In this document: positions 1-11,246 of the stretch, one piece after another | How the letters are laid out: every line of letters starts with the position of its first letter | How positions within the stretch are numbered: position 1 is the stretch's first letter | NCBI RefSeq assembly: GCF_901000735.1 | Contig: NC_081544.1 | Span: 25,159,049 to 25,223,048, forward strand | Source: Corylus avellana | Taxonomy: Eukaryota; Streptophyta; Magnoliopsida; Fagales; Betulaceae | Reading direction: 5' to 3' | Length of the DNA stretch: 64,000 bases | Made by a program: the position numbers and the translations under genes | Notes under the pieces: generated by a model | Told to the model about the DNA's origin: nothing | The model's database searches: none | What the model saw: the letters and a program-made list of their open reading frames with translations, nothing else

Positions 1-910
1 TTAATTTTAGTAATGATACTTCATATTCATAAAAAAAATGACTCCAATTTTAATTTCATACATATCATATGGTCCTGTAATAGGCGCTTCCAAATGAGCT
101 TAATGTGTGATATTAGGACTTGAAATTTGAATCAAGAGTAATTTTAAAAGTTCTTCTTGTTTCATTTTAAAAATAAGATGACTTTTAAAATTATTATTTG
201 ATCAAAATTCTATCGTAATTAATTATAAATCCAATAGTAATTTTAAAAGTCACATTATTTTTAGAGTGACTTCTAACACTATTCATGGACCGTCAATTTT
301 AATTCCATACATATATACCATGTGGTGGCCTGTACCTCTTTCTTCAAAAACTTTAGTTTTAATTTAATACATATTTATGCAAGGTGTGTGCATGGATGAA
401 AGTCCTTAGAGTGAGGGGCAAAAAGTCCATGGCATGGGCTTGGACAAGAATTGTGGAATAGGGAGAAAATTGCAAAAGTGTGAGCCTTGTTAGGGAGATT
501 GATATACTGGAATCTTTTAATGGGCCCATAATATATCTTGTTGAGGCATCATGTAACTCAAAAGTTTAAGCCTATAAGTTTGGGTACAACTATGTTATAT
601 TAACCATTCAAGCTTGTGAGTCGTGACACCTTTCTAATGTGACTCATTCTTTTTATGTACACTCACATGTGTAAACTCAGCAATTTTTCTCACCTATATG
701 AGTCCGTCACCACATTGTTACACTCCCTCTCAAACGAAAGCTCTTTTTTTAATTTAATTTAATTAATTAATTTATTTTTATTTTCTAGGCTATATGGGTT
801 TGTTCGCACCATGTACCTTTGTCACTACTATTGAGACTTTCATTTAATTTATGTCCATGCCATGAATCTTTGCCCCTTATTCCAAGGACCCTCATCCATG
901 CTCACGCTTT
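1..910. other. AT-rich non-coding sequence at left edge
   Basis: I see no exon in this stretch. It should lie in intron 2 of dioxygenase copy 1 or in spacer. No sequence resembling dioxygenase exon 1 or exon 2 (no HYYPxCP or HxD segment) appears anywhere upstream of 1626. Confidence 0.5.
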
Positions 911-1327
911 CACTACAAAACTTCAAGGGATTAGTAACTTCCCATTGGTGACCTGTCAATGGCCAAAAACGTCACTAATGGGTTGGTGACGTGGGTGACA
1001 CGTTAAAAATCCACTGGTCGAGAATGGGAATTGGTGACATGTGGATTGACTACACATTAGCAATTGGTAAAACCCACCAGAAGGTGATCAAGTGCCATGT
1101 GTGGCAAGTCACCAATTATAAGGAGAGAAATGCTAAGGGTCAATAAGTTCTTTATATTTGACCCATATTCTCTTTCAATTTTTTTGTTTTATTTTTCCTT
1201 TTTTCGAAATTTTTTTTTAATGGTTTTTTAAATTGGTTTGGTGACGTTTGAAAAAACCTTAGACTGTAGACACGTCACTAAATTGCTAGTTTTTTTTTTG
1301 TTTTGTTTTTTTTTTTTTTTTGTAGTG
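911..1327. mobile_element. Non-autonomous CACTA (EnSpm-type) element
   Basis: The 417-bp element begins CACTACAAAA and ends TTTTTTGTAGTG, the inverted termini typical of plant CACTA elements. It is flanked by the 3-bp duplication TTT (908-910 and 1328-1330). The interior holds many copies, in both orientations, of a short GGTGAC/GTCACC-type motif, as expected of CACTA subterminal repeats. It has no transposase ORF and so must be mobilised in trans. Because the duplicated bases are a T run, the target duplication alone is weak; the termini and subterminal repeats carry the call. Confidence 0.8.
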
Positions 1328-1625
1328 TTTGCACCTTTGTCTGCTGTGCCACTCCACTTATACTTGCACTTTCATACATGGATTAAGGTAGAATAGTTAT
1401 ATTTGGTCTTCCCCTCTAACTTTTTTTATATTAGAAAAAAAAAAGGGTCAAAAGCCGAGTCACTTGCATTTTTAAAGGATCATAAATGAAATACATGATT
1501 CTAACTAACTCGGTTGCGGTGTAGCTAAATTTCTTTTGTATTTGTCAATTTTGATGCTCCAAAATCAAGAATGATCCTTTCTGGCTGCAGCAAATTTACA
1601 AGTTTTTTCCCTTTGATTTTTCCAG

Positions 1626-1877
1626 CTTATAACAAACGACAGATTTAAAAGTGTTGTACATAGAGTATTGGCAAACCGTGTAGGGCCTCGAGTATCTGTG
1701 GCGAGCTTCTTTTCCACAGCTATTCTGCCAACCTCAAAACTTTACGGACCCATCAAGGAATTATTATCAAAAGACAATCCTCCAAAGTATAGGGAAACTA
1801 CAGTGAGTAACTATGTTGCCTATTACAGAAAGAAAGGCCTTGATGGGACTTCTGCGCTGCCGCATTTTAAGCTCTAA
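1626..1877 (+). CDS. 2-ODD copy 1, last exon only (5' part not in window)
   Basis: This is exon 3 of an ACC-oxidase-homolog-type 2-oxoglutarate/Fe(II) dioxygenase. It starts after a TTTTTCCAG acceptor with [14 protein letters not shown] and ends ...ALPHFKL-stop. It contains the distal iron-binding His (in SVVHRV) and the 2-oxoglutarate-binding RxS of [10 protein letters not shown], so the catalytic C-terminus is intact at 83 residues. Exons 1 and 2 are not found in the 1.6 kb upstream. Either intron 2 is long, as in other copies (0.3 to 1.8 kb), and the rest lies beyond the window, or this is an orphan exon. An AATAAA lies just after the stop. It is most like copy 3 in exon 3 (block 1-3). Confidence 0.75.
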   Translation, partial: LITNDRFKSVVHRVLANRVGPRVSVASFFSTAILPTSKLYGPIKELLSKDNPPKYRETTVSNYVAYYRKKGLDGTSALPHFKL

Positions 1878-2467
1878 ACTCTGGTAATAGAGTATCAGAG
1901 ATGAATAAATGGCTTGTGAGTTGTATTTACCATATGCTAATGAAGCTTGCACGTGTAGTGATGTTTGTGTGCCAAATCAAAATCTTTGCCATTCTGTATC
2001 CTTAAATAAATGGGTCTTAAAGTGATTACTTCTCAGTCTTTTTATGGCTAATTGGTATATATATTGTTAAAAGAATTTACTTTCAATGACGTTTATCTAC
2101 TATACAATTGTAATTTCTGGAAATGACAAAAAAAAAAAAAAAAAACATTTTGCTCAACCAAGCGGGTAAACACCATGCATTAATAAGCGTTTTAGATAAA
2201 TTTATTGAGGTTGAATAAATTAGATATTAGAGTTCTAATTGAGGTTTAATTTACGAATTTGATATACTGAATAACCCCTAACAAACAGTGAATTCAAATA
2301 TATAATTTTGTTTTTCTAATGGCAATAACTTTATGAAAGTTTAATCCGTTTTTAATACGAGAATTACGGTCCACTTCCTTGCCTAGTGAAGAATAACCCT
2401 CATTTAAAAAAGAAAAAAGAAAAAATCAACAGATGTTGGTCGTAGAGGGAGCTGACAAAATTCATTA

Positions 2468-2740
2468 GGCCTTATTTGGTAAAGGGGTTGGAGTTGGCTT
2501 AAACACTGTTCATCACAATTTCTCAAAAAAATCAATATCAAAACATTTTAATTTTTTCATTTTTTATATCACATCATTCACTTTTTATTATTATTCAAAT
2601 AAAAAAATCACTACAAAACAAAACTTTTTCGCTTTTCCATACCACTTTTTCACTTTTTTATACAAAATATTCTTAGTTTCTTTTCACATAAATCTATATC
2701 AACTAAGGTGTCTAGGCCAACCCATTTACCAAACACCACC
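2468..2740. mobile_element. Short MITE upstream of copy 2
   Basis: The ends are imperfect inverted repeats. The left end reads GGCCTTATTTGGTAAAGGGG, and the right end reverse-complements to GGTGGTGTTTGGTAAATGGG. The interior is AT-rich and non-coding. The GGCCTTxTTTGG type of terminus is reminiscent of PIF/Harbinger (Tourist-like) or hAT-like MITEs. No clean target duplication is seen, so the superfamily is uncertain. It ends 100 bp before the copy 2 start. Confidence 0.5.
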
Positions 2741-2839
2741 TAAATTGCTTTCTTTACATTTCTGGTCAAAAACAGCTCGAAAATATTTGTATATGATAAC
2801 GTCCGTTAATTGAGCAGAACTTCCAGGGCTAGAGATGAA

Positions 2840-3382
2840 ATGGTTGTTACCAGCACAGATGAAGTGCCAGCAACGCTGAAGCCAGACTGTAATAGAGCAA
2901 GTGAGTTGAAGGCTTTTGATGACACAAAACTCGGCGTTAAAGGACTTGTGGATGCTGGGGTTACTGAGATCCCTCGTATCTTCCATCACCCGCATGACGA
3001 CTCGGACAACTCAGCTTCCGGTGACACCCAGATTAGTATTCCTGTAATAGATCTCCAAGGCATATATCGACAGAGATGTAATAAAGCGCAAGGAGATTGT
3101 TGAAAGCATTCGCGATGCATCGGAGACGTGGGGTTTCTTTCAGCTGGTCAATCGTGGGATCCCTGTGAGTATTTTGGAGGAGGTGAAGGAAGGGGTGCGT
3201 AGGTTTCATGAGTAGGATACTCAAGTGAAGAAAGAGTTGTATACGCCCGACCCCATGAGACCGGTGCTGTACAACAGCAACTTTGATCTGTATAGCGCTC
3301 CGGCGACTAATTGGAGGGATACTTTTATTTGTCAAATGGCACCTGATTCCCCAAAGCCAGAAGACTTGCCACCTGCATGCGG
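2840..3382 (+). pseudogene. 2-ODD copy 2, exon 1 remnant
   Basis: This is exon 1 of a dioxygenase closely related to copy 3, sharing [21 protein letters not shown] and the WRDTF region. It is broken in two ways. A small insertion near 3062-3067 (extra ATAT-like bases) shifts the frame after PVIDLQGI, and an in-frame TAG at 3213-3215 replaces the usual Gln of the FHEQD motif. The donor position after PPAC reads GCGG/GTATG instead of TGCAG/GT. No exon 2 or 3 is found before copy 3, although 100 unread bases (3691-3790) lie in between. It cannot encode an enzyme: both iron ligands and the RxS motif are absent. Confidence 0.85.
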
Positions 3383-3690
3383 GTATGTGATTAATTTGCA
3401 ATATATACATTCACTGGATTATTTTCGTTCGATTTTAATTTTAGTCCATAATTTTTTATTTTTTATTTTATTTTTTTTACTTTCGAACATTAAGTTCTTA
3501 ATTAGGTTTTCTTAATTAATAGTTTACCACGTTGGACTCATCGGTTAATGCCACGTGACTTTTGTTAGCTACGCCATATGCCAATTGTACATGCCATTTT
3601 AATTTTTACATATATAGCTAGTTTAAATTATAAATATGGAAAATGCTAGGCTTGCAAACACATTTTACAATTTTTTTTTTTTTTACAAAC

Positions 3691-3790
3691 NNNNNNNNNN
3701 NNNNNNNNNNNNNNNNNNNNNNNNNNNNNNNNNNNNNNNNNNNNNNNNNNNNNNNNNNNNNNNNNNNNNNNNNNNNNNNNNNNNNNNNNN
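3691..3790. other. Assembly gap (100 N)
   Basis: One hundred Ns, flanked on the left by a poly-T tract. The round size suggests a placeholder, so the true distance between copy 2 and copy 3 is unknown. Open frames drawn across it are meaningless. Confidence 0.98.
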
Positions 3791-3879
3791 TCGAGCTTCT
3801 AGCTTCCTGTCCACGTACGGCTGTTGCTGTGTTTTAGGACTTTAATTTTGTTTTTCTTATGGTATTTTCCTTTGTATTC

Positions 3880-4028
3880 AGGGGCGGAACTACATGGCCC
3901 CTTAGGGGCCTAGCCCTTAAAATTTTTAAAAAAGTCCTTAAATTTTTTAATTTTGCCCCCCAAACTTCATTTACCCATAATTTTTTTAATTTTGTCCCCC
4001 CAAACTCCAAATGCTAATTCCGCCCCTA
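3880..4028. mobile_element. 149-bp MITE with AGGGGCGGAA termini
   Basis: The left end AGGGGCGGAACTA is matched by a right end whose complement is TAGGGGCGGAATTAG. The 9-bp direct repeat TTTGTATTC lies on both sides (3871-3879 and 4029-4037). The interior is a near-palindrome rich in GCCCCC and AATTTTT. The 9-bp duplication would suit a MULE-type MITE, while GGGGCGGA termini also occur in hAT-like elements. It is non-coding. Confidence 0.7.
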
Positions 4029-4379
4029 TTTGTATTCATGTTTTTGTCGTCTTGTTTGAGCTCTTGCTTTAGTCTCCATGCTCTTGTGTTGTTTTGTAAG
4101 GTCGAGACTTTTTTTTTTTGGCTCCAATCCAACCTATTTCAGTGCTAGTTTGTTTGTTGTACGTGTTCCTTGCGAAGGTTCGTGTAAGTCTGTGCGGCCT
4201 CATACCCTTTGCTAGCTGTCCCTTGTGGCAGCTTTTGTTCTCTTATTGGGTCGAGTCATTTATTTGAACTATTTTCATTGGTTACATTGTTACTTGTTTT
4301 TTGCACTATTTTCTGGTTGTTGTTTAGGTTGCCCACTCTTTTTTATGTTCTTTTCAATTGTGATTTCTCCTTTCCCGTT

Positions 4380-4382
<3 letters not shown>

Positions 4383-4415
<33 letters not shown>
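4383..4415. repeat. (TA)n microsatellite
   Basis: About 16 TA units. Similar tracts occur at about 5038-5064, 6343-6362, 27404-27427, 51265-51284 and 60107-60135. They explain the translated YIYIYI runs seen in several frames. Confidence 0.9.
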
Positions 4416-4420
<5 letters not shown>

Positions 4421-5033
4421 CGACATTGTTGTCTTCTAAGGCCAATTATATATGAAAATGTCGCTATAAGCTTCGAAATTATTATCCTTTTGTTTTTTCG
4501 TGAGCATCTAAATAATTGTCCTATTTATTATTATTAATTTTTATTATCGCCTTATATATATATAACCTTGACGTAACGTTCATGAACTTTAAAGTACTAG
4601 TAAGACTTATTTATCTACAAAGCGTACCTAATGCTAGTTAATTAGAGGCTCAAATCTGCAAAGGGTTGTGGTCAGCCACTACGTCACAGACTAACAAGGC
4701 CGCTACAATATTATTGTTGATCTTTCAAGTGGCAGCTGATAATGACGAATTATCTAATACACACCATTATTGACTTTTAAAAAGCCAAAACCTCTTAGAC
4801 TACTTACGCCATCATTCAAGTGGAATGCAGCAGATAACATCTGATATACAACATTATTGGCCTAATTTGAAAAAGCCATATAAGGAACTTCTATTACAAA
4901 AATTGTTTATTTTATTTTATTTATTATTTTTTTTTAAAAAAAAAGAGGTTGGATATATATAACGTATAGCTAGCATATATAGGATTATATTCATATTTGA
5001 TGTGTAATATTCCTTAATAATCCGTGTCATATA

Positions 5034-5069
<36 letters not shown>

Positions 5070-5080
5070 GTTTATTTTAG

Positions 5081-5204
5081 TCCCTAAGAGGTAGCTCAAT
5101 CAGTTGGGATCAAGCTTAATGAAGCGAAAGTTACTAGTTTAAATCTCATTCTACCTCTTGTGCGAACATAGTGCAGACATGTCAAAAAAAAAAAAAAAAA
5201 AAAA
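5081..5204 (+). mobile_element. tRNA-derived SINE, + orientation
   Basis: A tRNA-like head reads GAGGTAGCTCAATCAGTTGG (box A-like) followed by TAGTTTAAATCTC (box B-like). It leads into CTCTTGTGCGAACAT and ends ATGTC plus about 20 A. The same unit, in reverse orientation, is found at 14219-14333. Degenerate flanks (GTTTATTTTAG before, GTTTATTCTGA after the A tail) look like an aged target duplication. It is not a functional tRNA gene: the cloverleaf is not kept and a poly(A) tail is present. Confidence 0.75.
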
Positions 5205-5788
5205 GAAGAGTTTATTCTGAATTCTCGTATTGCACAGAAAATAAATAAGAGATTTTGCTATTCATGCATCATTTCTCAAGTATTGTCATCTCCAAGCATT
5301 TTCTTTGTTTTGTTTTTTTAATTTTTTAAAAAAATGAATGAATGTGAATATGCCACATATACAAGAATGATAGGACATCAACATTTAAAAATGCTAAATA
5401 ATATTTCTCAAAATAAATTGTAGGTCTGTACGTACTAGCTCCCATTGGACAGCCACTTAAGGACAGGACTCAGGAGCACGAAACATGTTGCAGCATGCGT
5501 AAATCAATCACATGAGAGGATGAGTTCTGCACGTATTTATAATTTTACAAATTAATTACAGCATATTTTTTAGCATGTTTTTTTATGAGTCACGGCTGTA
5601 CTGAGCACTACTTGGTCCTGGAGCATAGTGGTGAAATTTATTTCTTTAGATTTCTTGTCACTCTCATCATTGTAGAGGAGAAGAAAAAAAAAAAAAAAAA
5701 CTATCTCCTTGTGTCCTTTATTACGTACTGCTTAATTATATTGATTTATATAGCATGAGGTCCATTTGAGCGAAGCTTGAGAAGAAAA

Positions 5789-8072
5789 ATGGTTGCTACC
5801 GGTACCAGCAGAAATGAAGTTCCGGCGACATTGAAGCCGGACTATGACAGAGCAAGTGAGTTGAAGGCTTTTGATGACACAAAACTCGGCGTTAAAGGAC
5901 TTGTAGATGCTGGGGTTACTGAGGTCCCTCGTATATTCTATCAACCGCCGGATGACTTCGACAAGACATCAGTACTTTCCGGAGACACCCACTCTAGTAT
6001 TCCTGTCATAGACCTCGAAGGCATCGACAAAGATGTAACAAAGCGCAAGGAGATTGTTGAAAGACTCGGTGAGGCATCGGAGACATGGGGTTTCTTTCAG
6101 GTTGTCAATCATGCGATCCCTGTGAGTGTTCTGGAGGAGATGAAGGAAGGTGTGCGTAGGTTTTTTGAGCAAGATGATGAGGTGAGGAAAGAGTTGTATA
6201 CGCGCGACCTCACGAGAAAGTTGGTGTACAACAGCAACTTTGATCTCTATAGCGCACAGGCAACCTGTTGGAGGGATACATTTCTTTGTATAATGGCTCC
6301 TGATCCCCCCAAGTCAGAAGACTTGCCAGCTGCATGCAGGTACATATATATATATATATATATGACGTCACGTGCATTAATTCATAATCCACTGGATTAA
6401 ATTGTTAAGACCTTCGAGTTTATAATATTTCTTCCAATATTGAAAATTGCAGAGATATAATGGAAGAGTACTCGAAGCAATTGATGAAGTTTGCAATTAT
6501 ATTGCTGGAGTTGTTATCGGAGGCTCTTGGGCTGAAACAAAACCACCTAAATGAGATTGACTGCGGTGAGGGTGTTGCGGTTCTGTGCCATTACTATCCG
6601 GCTTGCCCGCAGCCAGAGTTAACAATGGGGGCGGGCATGCATACTGACAATGATTTCTTCACTGTGCTTCTACAAGACCATATTGGTGGCCTCCAAGTTT
6701 TTTACCAGGACAAGTGGATCGACATCCCTCCGGTGCCAGGGGCTCTGGTGGTTAACATTGGAGATCTTCTACAGGCAAGTTTTCACATTATTCATGTATT
6801 TTCTCTCGTATTTAATTTCTTTCATTTTATATTTACACTTCATATATATTTATTAATATAGTTTGTGATTACATGCGTGTGAAGCATTCAAGGTGATGCA
6901 GCGTGGTGTAGTGGTTCGTAGATTTAACAATCACACAAAGTACAACTCTTCCACAAACCCAAGAATAATAAAGGATTTGTAGGGAAATTAAAGAAAAACA
7001 CTTTCTAAAATATTTTTATTGATAGAAAACTGATAAAACAACATACTAGCTAGCTAGCCTCTCATGCCGTCTTAATTTATTAAGCTTAAATATTATAAAA
7101 TAGTGTCATAACCCTAAAAATTAAGAGATATTTTGAACTTAATTAATCGATTGAGCGGCTTCTTATTTCGAAACCCCTAATTTTAAAATGCCCAACAAAA
7201 AAAAAAACCCTAAAACCTTAATAAACCATCCTTAATTAGTTGATCAAGCATCTATCAAATGAATGCCTTTATTTTTTATTTTTTTATTTTTAAATATATT
7301 GAGACTTGATGCAACATTCTCGGTCGATAGAGAATCTATATATATAGATATCTACCGAGCTTCCCCAACTACACTGTTGAACTTAATTTTATTGACATTA
7401 TGTTTTGATCTAATAGTAAACGTTAGAATTAATTGAAAAATCTTCATGAAATATAATTTTGTAAACCTTTGAATAATATTTTCAACGCCACCAAAATTGT
7501 CTTCATATGATATTAAAATCACAACATATAACGTACCATTTTGGTCGAAATGGTTATATCTTCATGTGATTTATAATTATAATTATCATCATCTCACTGA
7601 AGTAAAAGACTTCCAACATGGGAAGAATTTCTAGCTTGGAAGGATCGTTTGTGTAGAGGAAACCAAAAACATGTTATTACACATTAATGATGATACATTA
7701 ACGTACACTTGCTAATTTTGTTCACTCGTGTGTGGTCCAGCTAAATATTTCTCGTGTATATCTCAATTTTGCCGTAGCTAATTAATTAATTACAATTAAT
7801 TTTCCCATTGGTTTTTTCAGCTTATAACAAATGATAGGTTTAAAAGCGGTGGACACAGAGTATTGGCAAATCGGGCAGGGCCAAGAGTATCTGTGGCCAG
7901 CTTTTTTTGCACAGGTCTTCGGGAAACCTCAAAAGTTTACGGACCTATCAAGGAGTTGTTGTCGGAGGATAATCCTCCAAGGTATCGGGAAACAACGGTG
8001 AGAGACTATTGTTCCTCCTTTGATGAAACAGACCTTGATGGGACTTCTGCGCTGCCACGTTTCAGGCTTTGA
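5789..8072 (+). CDS. 2-ODD copy 3 (ACC-oxidase-homolog-like dioxygenase)
   Basis: A predicted soluble 2-oxoglutarate/Fe(II) dioxygenase of 374 residues, a normal family length. Exons are 5789-6339, 6453-6774 and 7821-8072. The ATG at 5789 is the first in frame and aligns with the other copies. Exon 1 holds the DIOX_N region ([12 protein letters not shown], then the CWRDTF region). Iron ligands are His247 and Asp249 (HTD) and His303; the 2-oxoglutarate-binding pair is Arg313/Ser315. Gly-Gly precedes the distal His (SGGHRV) where relatives have Val-Glu or Val-Thr. Intron 1 starts with GT within a TA tract. Intron 2 (1.05 kb) has a GC donor, CAG/GCAAGT. Oxidation of a small molecule is inferred from the family; the substrate is unknown. 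It is the only intact member of block 1-3 fully inside the window. Confidence 0.88.
6890..7350. repeat. Dispersed repeat in intron 2 of copy 3
   Basis: The start (GCAGCGTGGTGTAGTGGTTC) resembles 19918-19950, and the later segment GATGCAACATTCTCGGTCGA (about 7309) recurs near 10763, 15206 and 20226. The pieces keep the same order at 19915-20255. I cannot assign a family. The A-box-like TGGTGTAGTGG suggests a possible SINE or an LTR remnant. Confidence 0.4.
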
Positions 8073-8718
8073 ATTCCGGTAATATTGGCCGGAGATAAAG
8101 AAATCATGACATCAATAAATGTGGTTTTTGAGTTGGATTTCCGATATTATTAAGTTCAGCCTAGTTTGTGAATAAAGATCTATGTATAAACAATGTGCAT
8201 ATATTTGGAAAATAATTTAAATTGTTTATATAATTCAATATTTCAATTGGATTATTATTTTTTTTTCCTACACTTATCATTTGATTATGTCAAATCGTGC
8301 AGAAGCAGGTTACACTTCTACACTTTCTCAAAGAGAGCTCAACACAATAATATCTGAAAACTCACTATTATTAATAAAATTCTGACTCTGTTATCTTATA
8401 TATATATAAAGAAAGAAGATGCTCAATCAAGACTGATCGGCCACACAAACACAAATTTTAGGCTAAGGTTATATGGAACAAGAGGACAAATATATTCCTC
8501 CAATATAACTAATTGATATTCTTCGGTTCAAATGAATTGGAAAAATTCCTAATTCCATAGTGCAGTATAATCATACTTATTTGACTGTTTCTATCATTCT
8601 TTTGTTGGGGTTGAATGGGCTATGGAGCAAGCGAAGCTTCTCTAGCCAATATATAGTGCTTGATGTTAATGAATCGTGTATATGTTTTATTGCATAAATA
8701 AATTGAGAAAAAAAAAAA

Positions 8719-8818
8719 NNNNNNNNNNNNNNNNNNNNNNNNNNNNNNNNNNNNNNNNNNNNNNNNNNNNNNNNNNNNNNNNNNNNNNNNNNNNNNNNNN
8801 NNNNNNNNNNNNNNNNNN
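8719..8818. other. Assembly gap (100 N)
   Basis: A placeholder gap, flanked by poly-A on the left and a polypyrimidine stretch on the right. It interrupts the retrotransposon-like region 8819-10019, so the other end of that element is not visible. Confidence 0.98.
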
Positions 8819-10019
8819 GCAGCACCCTTTTCTTCTTTCTTTTCTTTTTTCTTTTCCTTTTCTCTCTCCTGCGGCCAGCACCTTCTCCTTCTCTTCTTCC
8901 TTTCCTTTTTTCTTTCTTTTTCACAGGCCTCCCAGCACAGTAGCGTTTTTCCTTCACAGGTGTTGACAGATCGGAAACCCAGGGACCGCGGTCGGTGATG
9001 CTGCGGCTGAAGGTCGGCGATGCGGCAGTCCGGAGGTTGGCAGTGCTGCAACTAGAGATCCGCGATGCCGCGGGTCTGGAGTGCAACCGGTGAACGGCAC
9101 TGTCGCGGGTCGTGTGTTTGGGTCTCCGGCAGGGGAGGTCACGCCGGCGTTGGGTCTCCTGCTGTGTGGGTGCGAACAGGAGTGACAATCTGCAGGGGCG
9201 CGGGTCTGCGGACGGCGGTGAAGACCTGCAGGGATCTGCGACGGGCGACCTGCAGAGATGTGTGCCGGCGATCTGGTGGTGAAGGAGTGAACGTGATTTC
9301 ACTTGAAGCAGTGAACGTAAATCTGAGATGCGGATCTGTGCAGATTTGCTAGGGACAACGCAAATCGGAGAGTACTTCCGGTGGGTTGTCGCCGGAATGC
9401 GTGCTCGCACCGTGATGAATTTTATTTTTATTTTTTTATGAAAAACGAACTAATCGTTCCCACAGACGGCGCCAAACTGTTAGAACAGTTTTCAACACGG
9501 TGCATGCGCTTTCTTCGGGATCTTCAATACGTCGTCATGCACTTCAAATCACTACAAAAAAGACAGCATTGTCAAGGGGGTCCCTGGGGAACCGGGGACA
9601 CTCCGATGCCAAAGTCAGATAGTTTCTAAGAGAAATATTATGCTTCAGTGCACAATAATTCAATACGTTTAATAATATGTGTGATTATATTTCAGGATTC
9701 AAGATATCTTAGTACCTTGTGTCGGGGCCTATTTATAGGCTCGGAGAGATGAAGTAGACTTGGACTGGATCTTCTTATTTGAATTGGTTTGAAAGTCCAG
9801 AATTGAGATAGAACTCAACAGCTATCATGTAGAGATAATCTTGAGTAGTCATCTTGTAAAGATAAATAGGACGTCTTTATTCCAATATTATCCTAATTGG
9901 AATATAAGACTATCAATTAATTAAATAGTCCTTGCTATTTAATTAATATCTTCATGGGCCTATCCTTGGCCATTGGGCCCAGAATTTGGTGGGCTTGTAG
10001 TGTGAATTTATTCCCAACA
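8819..10019 (-). mobile_element. LTR retrotransposon 5' end, minus orientation
   Basis: Read on the minus strand, a 542-bp LTR (10019 down to 9478) begins TGTTGGGAA and ends TTCTAACA. It contains a TATA-type box (CTATAAATAGG, near 9728-9738). It is followed within 3 nt by a primer-binding-site-like TGGCGCCGTCTGTGGGAA at 9474-9457, a form used by plant Ty3/gypsy elements. The leader then runs into GC-rich, low-complexity sequence (9410-8820) with no recognisable gag or pol, up to the N gap. It may be a non-autonomous (LARD/TRIM-like) or truncated gypsy element. The second LTR is not seen. Confidence 0.75.
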
Positions 10020-10144
10020 ATTATTATTATTATTATTGTTGTTGTTGTTGTTGTTATTATTGTTTTTGGTTCATCAAATATCTCATTGAAAATATGTATA
10101 TTTAGCCAGATATGATGTGATTATGAATATAAAGTTAAATGACT

Positions 10145-10590
10145 AGAAGGTGTTTGAAGAAATGTTTCTGTGGTGCTTTTGACACACAGTTTTGGCTTCC
10201 ATTTATAAAACTTGTATGTATACAAGTGATTACAGAGTTGAAATGATAGATTACAAGAGAATGAGATAGGGTGTTATCAACTCTTCAAATGATTAATTTG
10301 ACTTGGCTTAAACTACTTCTTTCCGTGGAGTCTTATCTAGTGGTTGGGTTTATTGTGCAGCAGAATATGTTGGGTTTTGAATACCATCATCTGATCCTAT
10401 ATGCCCCTGCAAATGTAACGGCATTAATGTAACGTTTGGATTTTGTTTTTGAAACCTAAGGGAGACTGAAAGGTTTTGTAAGAACATCAGCCATCTGATC
10501 CTTTGAAGAGAGAAACCGAACATCAAGATGTTTTGCAGAAACTTTTTCCCGAACAAAATGATAGTCGAGCTCGAGCTAGAAAGTGAGATT
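10145..10590 (-). mobile_element. Copia pol C-terminus and 3' end fragment
   Basis: On the minus strand, 10573-10464 translates to a copia RNase H tail. It contains DYHFVREKVSAKHLDVRF and then KDQMADVLTKPFSLP-stop, a diagnostic Ty1/copia C-terminus. Lower coordinates look like its 3' untranslated/LTR portion. The rest of pol is missing. A near-identical fragment lies upstream of copy 5 (14575-15020), so it was carried along in the duplication that made copies 4 and 5. Confidence 0.8.
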
Positions 10591-11246
10591 TTTTTTTTTT
10601 TTTTTTCTTTTTTTCCTTGCGTTGGGGCATGGCCTATACGGCTATACCGGCCCCCTATTACGTCCCCTGGTTGCGACCCCAAAAGCAAGAGACAAAAATA
10701 CCCTTCTACAACTCGGTTGATCAAGCCATTCATCGAGTGTCTCGGGTTTTATATGGAGAAATGATGCAACATTCTTGGTCGATCGAGTTTATGGGAGTAT
10801 AGACTAGAGTATCCTCCCTTTATAAATAAAATTTTCAATTAAAAAAAAAAAAAAAAGACTGAAAGAGCAGAGCACATGGGTCGTTGACTTAACGAAAGAC
10901 AGGCGTGATATTCATTTCATTCAAGTAGAAAAGGTATTTTTCTCAAGAAGCATAGGGCCCCCTTTTTTAAAAAAATTGTTTTTGGTTCATCAAGTATCTC
11001 ATTGAAAAGGAAAGGTGCATCAGCCAAGATATGATGTGATTATGAATAGAATGGAAAGTGCTTTATCTTGTCTCCACTACAGGTATGTTTGGTTGTAGTT
11101 GACAGGTTGTTGCTATTTCAAAATCTTATCTTCTTTCAACTGCTTCTATTCTTATTCTACTAGTTTTTAGAAAGTGAGAGGCTTTTTTATCAGTAATTCT
11201 GATCATCACAATCTTGTTGAACTCAAAAGTCTTGCAAAGAAAGAAG

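Noticed and set aside
3636..3845. Open frames running across the N gap
   Set aside because: They consist mainly of unknown residues and homopolymers; a gap has no coding evidence.
4209..4455. ORFs with YIYIYI stretches here and at 4917, 6210, 27346, 41100 and elsewhere
   Set aside because: These are translations of (TA)n microsatellites.
5085..5160. Possible tRNA gene
   Set aside because: It has A/B-box-like segments but no consistent cloverleaf, has a poly(A) tail, and a second copy with a target duplication exists; it is a SINE.
8577..9410. Long minus-strand ORF of 277 codons
   Set aside because: It spans the second N gap, is Arg/Ser/Pro-rich from GC-rich low-complexity DNA, and lies in the leader of the LTR element; no gag or other domain is visible.
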